From Caldifarciminota bacterium UBA3073 (GTDB lineage: Bacteria; Hydrothermota; UBA3073): a DNA stretch of 9,843 nt. The stretch covers positions 1 to 9,843 of the forward strand of contig DFBT01000114.1 in the NCBI GenBank assembly GCA_002366725.1, written 5' to 3'. This document shows positions 7,006-9,843 of the stretch, in pieces. The translations under genes were made by a program, and so were the position numbers. The notes under the pieces were generated by a model. That model ran no database searches. It was given only the letters and a program-made list of their open reading frames with translations, and was not told where the DNA came from. Position 1 is the stretch's first letter. Every line of letters begins with the position of its first letter.

Positions 7006-7020
7006 CTATCTAACAATCAT
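7006..7020 (-). other. four-codon mini-ORF (MIVR) behind a perfect Shine-Dalgarno
   Basis: In the leader of the secreted protein gene the minus strand has AAAGGAGGTGA (7026-7036), a near-complete match to the 16S rRNA 3' end. Eight bases after its AGGAGG core (7029-7034) comes ATG ATT GTT AGA TAG. The real gene starts 71 bases further on with its own Shine-Dalgarno. It may be a tiny regulatory leader ORF, a ribosome loading site, or the relic of a deleted gene start. The signal is visible; the function is inferred. Confidence 0.4.
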
Positions 7021-7053
7021 AGGTATCACCTCCTTTATTTTTTTCTACTATAT

Positions 7054-7082
7054 AATATACTACAAAAATGTCACTTTGTCAA
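7054..7082 (-). promoter_or_regulatory. proximal sigma70 promoter of the secreted protein gene
   Basis: Minus strand: TTGACA (7077-7082), 17-base spacer, TATATT (7054-7059; one mismatch to consensus). An A-run lies directly upstream of the -35 box, in the same context (AAAAAACTTGACAA) as at the thiC promoter. Transcription would begin near 7047, giving a leader of about 110 bases that contains the MIVR mini-ORF. Confidence 0.75.
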
Positions 7083-7148
7083 GTTTTTTTGGAAGCGATA
7101 TGGAATACACGCCTCTATCTTTTTGCTTCTTAAATACCTTCCAACTGC

Positions 7149-7177
7149 ATTATACATCCTTTTTTAAGATTTGTCAA
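7149..7177 (-). promoter_or_regulatory. distal perfect-consensus sigma70 promoter of the secreted protein gene
   Basis: Minus strand: TTGACA (7172-7177), 17-base spacer, TATAAT (7149-7154), both exact. Upstream (7178-7200) is a dense run of A and T tracts that could act as an UP element. It lies 95 bases behind the proximal promoter in the same orientation, so the gene appears to have tandem promoters. Confidence 0.75.
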
Positions 7178-7243
7178 GAAAAAATCAAAAAAAATTTTCT
7201 TAAGAACTTTGTGGGCTTAAAAAGATTCTGCAGTAGAAAAAAG

Positions 7244-7272
7244 TTGACTTTTTTAGAAATTGGTGTTATAAT
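7244..7272 (+). promoter_or_regulatory. sigma70 promoter of PEP carboxykinase
   Basis: TTGACT (7244-7249), a 17-base spacer and TATAAT (7267-7272). It is divergent from the two minus-strand promoters of the secreted protein; the nearest -35 boxes are 66 bases apart. Transcription should start near 7279, giving a leader of about 138 bases that begins with the 14-bp tandem repeat. Confidence 0.8.
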
Positions 7273-7282
7273 TAGCTGCAAG

Positions 7283-7322
7283 ATGTTTGATGTGAAATGT
7301 TTGATGTGAAATGTTGAATGTT
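7283..7322 (+). repeat. 14-bp tandem repeat in the PEP carboxykinase leader
   Basis: ATGTTTGATGTGAA occurs twice exactly (7283-7296, 7297-7310), followed by a degenerate third copy, ATGTTGAATGTT (7311-7322). It begins within a few bases of the predicted transcription start, so copy-number change would alter the 5' leader. Each copy contains ATG triplets, but none is preceded by a good Shine-Dalgarno. Role unknown. Confidence 0.75.
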
Positions 7323-7416
7323 AGCGGTTGGGGGAAAGTGTTGTGGAATACAGGTTTGATTTACTGGAGGGTTCACTAAATTAATTATAATATGCAAAGA
7401 GAAAGGAGGCACGGGT

Positions 7417-9306
7417 ATGTCTGAAAAAACAAATGAGTTTCTTAAGAATAGGTTAAGCGAAGAGGATTACCGCAAACTTCTGGCGATAGACAAGCCCGAG
7501 ATGCATGAATTTGTAGCGGATTATATAGAGTTGTGCAACCCCGATGGGATATTCGTGGCAACGGATTCGCCAGATGATATACGATATGTTAGAGAAGCGG
7601 CGATTAGGAATGGTGAAGAGGATAGGCTTACCATAAGGGAACACACGATACATTTTGATGGATACTACGACCAGGCGAGGGATAAGGCACGCACGAAGTT
7701 CCTTGTAAGAAGCGGTGTTGATTTGGGCCCAAATCTGAATACCATAGATAAGGAAAAAGGTGAAAGGGAAATTCGCGAGATACTCAAGGATATTATGAGT
7801 GGACATGAACTCTATGTAAGGTTTTTCTGTCTCGGTCCGGTCAATTCGGAGTTCTCAATACCCTGTGTACAACTCACCGATTCTGCCTATGTGGCACACA
7901 GTGAGGATTTACTGTACAGACGGGGTTATGAGGAGTTCAAACATCGGGGTCGCTCCGCCCGATTCTTCAAATTTGTCCACAGTGCGGGCGAACTCGACGA
8001 GAGGATGGTGAGCAAGAATATCGATAAGCGCAGAATATACATTGATTGCGAAGGAGCGATCGTATATTCGGTGAACACGCAGTACGGCGGCAACACGATC
8101 GGGCTCAAAAAACCCGCCATGCGACTGGCAATCCACAGGGCACAGAAGGAGGGTTGGCTCAACGAACACATGCTCGTTGTTGCCGTACACGGCCCGAATA
8201 ATAGGAAAACTTTCTTTACCGGAGCATTTCCGTCGCTGTGTGGAAAGACATCTACCGCCATGATACCCGAGGAGAGCATTGTTGGGGACGACATATCTTA
8301 TATCAGGAAGAGGGGCGATAAGGCGTACGCGGTTAATGTGGAGGCGGGAATCTTTGGTATAATAATGGGTATAAACTCGAAAGACGACCCGATAACATGG
8401 GAGGCATTGCATTCGCCCAACGAGATCATATTCTCCAATGTTCTCGTCACCGAGGATAAAGGCGTTTATTGGATCGGAAAGGATGGCAAAATGCCCAGAA
8501 AAGGCATCAATCATTCGGGAGAATGGACACCCGGTAAGAGGGATGCCGAGGGTAATGAGATAACCCCCTCGCACAAGAATGCCAGATTCACAACGGCGCT
8601 CAAGGACTTAAAGAATGCAGACCCGAGACTGCACGACCCCGACGGTGTGGAACTCAGCGGAGTAATTTACGGCGGTAGGGACTCAGATACCTGTGTCCCC
8701 GTACTGGAGGCGTTTGACTGGACACACGGAATAATAACCAAAGGTGCATCACTCGAATCGGAGACCACGGCGGCTACACTCGGTAAGGAGGGTGTCAGAA
8801 AATTCAACCCCATGTCAAATCTGGACTTCCTGTCTGTTCCCATCGGCAAATATATAGATATGAACCTTAAATTCGGCAGTTCTATGAAAAAACCACCGAG
8901 GATATTTGGAGTTAATTACTTCCTGAAAGATGAAGGGGGAAATTTTACGAACGAGAAGACCGACAAGAAGGTCTGGCTGAAGTGGATGGAATTGCGTGTG
9001 CACGACGAGGTCGGGGCAATAAAGACACCGACGGGGTACATACCGAGGTATGAGGACCTGAAAAAACTGTTCAGAGAGGTGCTGAATAAGGACTATTCCC
9101 GGGATGATTATGTCAAACAGTTTACGATAAGGGTGCCGGAGAATCTGGCAAAGATCGATAGGATAAAGAAGATCTACGAGACCACGGTTGCCAACACGCC
9201 GCCCGTGCTGTTTGAAGTTTTAAAAGGAGAGCGAGAACGATTGGTTAAGGCGAGAGAAAAATATGGAGACTATATCACCCCCGATAGGTGGGAAGGGGAA
9301 AGATAG
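7417..9306 (+). CDS. pckG: phosphoenolpyruvate carboxykinase (GTP)
   Basis: A 629-residue cytoplasmic enzyme that interconverts oxaloacetate plus GTP with PEP, CO2 and GDP, the first committed step of gluconeogenesis or, in reverse, an anaplerotic reaction. Signatures: QYGGNTIGLKKPAMRLA (222-238) near the substrate and metal site; the P-loop FPSLCGKTST (271-280) with the GTP-class reactive cysteine C275 and nucleotide-binding K277 and T278; the kinase-2 metal motif VGDDIS (289-294); SGVIYGGRDSDTCVPVLEAFDW (414-434) with substrate-binding R421; and PRIFGVNYFLKDEGG (494-508). The cysteine in the P-loop and the length separate it from the ATP-dependent class. Details such as GKTSTAMIPEESIVGDD resemble archaeal-type and related bacterial enzymes. 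The ATG at 7417 has an excellent Shine-Dalgarno (AAAGGAGG, 7402-7409, seven bases away). It is transcribed alone from a strong promoter at 7244-7272. All key residues look intact. Confidence 0.97.
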   Translation: MSEKTNEFLKNRLSEEDYRKLLAIDKPEMHEFVADYIELCNPDGIFVATDSPDDIRYVREAAIRNGEEDRLTIREHTIHFDGYYDQARDKARTKFLVRSGVDLGPNLNTIDKEKGEREIREILKDIMSGHELYVRFFCLGPVNSEFSIPCVQLTDSAYVAHSEDLLYRRGYEEFKHRGRSARFFKFVHSAGELDERMVSKNIDKRRIYIDCEGAIVYSVNTQYGGNTIGLKKPAMRLAIHRAQKEGWLNEHMLVVAVHGPNNRKTFFTGAFPSLCGKTSTAMIPEESIVGDDISYIRKRGDKAYAVNVEAGIFGIIMGINSKDDPITWEALHSPNEIIFSNVLVTEDKGVYWIGKDGKMPRKGINHSGEWTPGKRDAEGNEITPSHKNARFTTALKDLKNADPRLHDPDGVELSGVIYGGRDSDTCVPVLEAFDWTHGIITKGASLESETTAATLGKEGVRKFNPMSNLDFLSVPIGKYIDMNLKFGSSMKKPPRIFGVNYFLKDEGGNFTNEKTDKKVWLKWMELRVHDEVGAIKTPTGYIPRYEDLKKLFREVLNKDYSRDDYVKQFTIRVPENLAKIDRIKKIYETTVANTPPVLFEVLKGERERLVKAREKYGDYITPDRWEGER

Positions 9307-9308
9307 GC

Positions 9309-9363
9309 GATCAGGCTATCAGGTCATTGGGTCATTAAAATATTCAATTATCAATTAGCAATG
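9309..9363. repeat. word-repeat tract after PEP carboxykinase
   Basis: Just three bases after the stop codon comes GATCAGGCTATCAGG (9309-9323), overlapping GGTCATTGGGTCATT (9322-9336), then CAATTATCAATTAGCAATG (9345-9363). GGTCATTGG (9322-9330) has an exact inverted copy, CCAATGACC (9505-9513), near the stop of the convergent gene, so the same word lies downstream of both genes on their coding strands. Confidence 0.6.
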
Positions 9364-9377
9364 TAAAATTAGCAGTC

Positions 9378-9396
9378 TTCGGCGAGCTCAGCCGAA
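9378..9396. repeat. palindromic hairpin in the convergent spacer
   Basis: TTCGGC (9378-9383) and GCCGAA (9391-9396) form a perfect 6-bp stem around GAGCTCA, which itself contains the palindrome GAGCTC. It lies between two convergent genes and could be a bidirectional terminator stem, but neither side has a T-run. It resembles the widespread CTTCGACAAGCTCAG-type intergenic repeat; that likeness is from memory. Confidence 0.6.
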
Positions 9397-9479
9397 CCGT
9401 TAGCAAGTTAAAAGGACATAATAGGAAGGAAGGAGAAAGTGGGTTGAGAGCGATTAGTTGAATGGGTAAGTGGTGATAA

Positions 9480-9528
9480 ATGACCAGTGACCAATGACGG
9501 ATAACCAATGACCAGTGACTAATGACGT
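9480..9528. repeat. TGACCAATGAC word repeats
   Basis: Several overlapping copies of TGACCA(G/A)TGAC-type words: TGACCAGTGACCAATGAC (9481-9498), ATAACCAATGACCAGTGAC (9501-9519) and TAATGAC (9520-9526). The tract runs into the 3' end of the minus-strand thioredoxin-like gene and supplies its last codon (His) and TAG stop (9519-9521). The spacer between this tract and the palindrome (9397-9479) is purine-rich and holds no gene that I can see. Confidence 0.7.
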
Positions 9529-9843
9529 AGTTGCTTTATCATATTCGCAATTTCAAGAGTCAATCCCTCTGTCCAGAGAACCGCTTTTCCATCTCGCAGG
9601 AGAAGGATTGAAGGAAATTCACGAAAATTCAGTATCTTTTTGAGGTCTTCCTTCCCACCAAAGAAAATTCTACCGGAGAGTTTATTCTCACGACAGAATT
9701 GTACTGCCCTGGCTCTCCCGGTCGCCTTTACAAGAATAAGAAAAGGAACATCACTAACTGAGGCAAGACTTTTGGCGGTCGAGATGGATGCCTCCTCTTC
9801 CGGGTCAAAAAACGCCACGATGACATCTCCTCTTTGCCAGTCG
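9519..9843 (-). CDS. thioredoxin-fold-like protein, 5' end outside the window
   Basis: A minus-strand frame stays open to the window edge; the visible 108 residues begin DWQRGDVIVAFFDPEEEASI. A GTG at 9818 is not taken as the start because coding-like sequence continues upstream. The order strand (DVIVAFFDPEEE), helix, strand (PFLILVKA), helix, then REFPSILLLRDGKAVLWTEG matches the C-terminal half of a thioredoxin/redoxin fold: FPS would be the cis-proline loop, followed by the beta hairpin LLLRDGKAV and the last helix. No CxxC is visible in this part; a single cysteine lies in QFCREN. It could be a TlpA/AhpC-like redoxin or a non-redox relative. It is convergent with the PEP carboxykinase gene. 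The last codon and stop lie in a repeat word. Family assignment is tentative. Confidence 0.5.
   Translation of the reverse strand, partial: DWQRGDVIVAFFDPEEEASISTAKSLASVSDVPFLILVKATGRARAVQFCRENKLSGRIFFGGKEDLKKILNFREFPSILLLRDGKAVLWTEGLTLEIANMIKQLRH

Noticed and set aside
6968..7309. Plus-strand frame of 113 codons across the divergent promoter region
   Set aside because: It translates A/T tracts and promoter hexamers into F/K/I-rich sequence and has no Shine-Dalgarno.
7360..7391. Second PEP carboxykinase promoter (TATAAT at 7386-7391)
   Set aside because: There is no acceptable -35 box at 16-18 bases, and the start would fall within the Shine-Dalgarno.
7909..8574. Long minus-strand frame (221 codons) inside PEP carboxykinase
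   Set aside because: It is antisense to a highly conserved enzyme, and its composition is that of a shadow frame.
9519..9818. A complete 99-residue gene starting with GTG at 9818
   Set aside because: The frame stays open and protein-like up to the window edge (DWQRGDVI), so the 5' end is probably outside.

Overview
The window looks like a chromosomal segment of an uncultured bacterium. Core-metabolism genes (thiC, a short malic enzyme, GTP-type PEP carboxykinase) sit beside a large secreted protein whose C-terminus resembles the Por/T9SS or FlgD-like sorting domain of FCB-group and WOR-3/Stahlbacteria-like genomes. Clear Shine-Dalgarno sequences and sigma70-type promoters point to Bacteria. 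The WOR-3-like placement is an inference from the style of the secreted protein and the codon use (many AGG, AGA and ATA), not a proven assignment.

Layout, left to right. 1-324: non-coding, with a perfect GC-rich hairpin element (48-87) and an AT-rich stretch of short degenerate words. 325-3677, all minus strand and read right to left: thiC (2373-3677), malic enzyme (944-2281), then a small exported acidic protein of unknown function (325-831). They are probably one transcription unit driven by a consensus promoter at 3712-3740. The two gaps between them consist almost wholly of short inverted word repeats. 3678-4157: the thiC promoter, a decayed lipoprotein-like start on the plus strand, a 16-bp inverted repeat, and the 3' remnant of a lost minus-strand gene. 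4158-6935, minus: a 925-residue secreted multidomain protein (Asp-box propeller, CARDB-like, CBM9-like, C-terminal sorting domain). 6936-7416: a divergent regulatory region with two tandem minus-strand promoters, one plus-strand promoter, and a four-codon mini-ORF behind a perfect Shine-Dalgarno. 7417-9306, plus: GTP-dependent PEP carboxykinase. 9307-9518: a convergent spacer with a palindrome and word repeats. 9519-9843, minus: a thioredoxin-fold-like protein that runs off the window.

Malic enzyme and PEP carboxykinase both act at the C3/C4 node (malate-pyruvate and oxaloacetate-PEP) and may together balance gluconeogenesis and anaplerosis. ThiC makes the thiamine pyrimidine. No dedicated defence, CRISPR, transposase or phage system is visible.

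Two signals are not explained by the genes. First, every word-filled spacer uses its own short word family, usually inverted, and the words reach into or right up to the stop codons of neighbouring genes. Second, four promoters have 17-bp spacers and near-perfect consensus hexamers; the one for thiC gives a very short U-rich leader with neither a TPP riboswitch nor a Shine-Dalgarno, before a TTG start.
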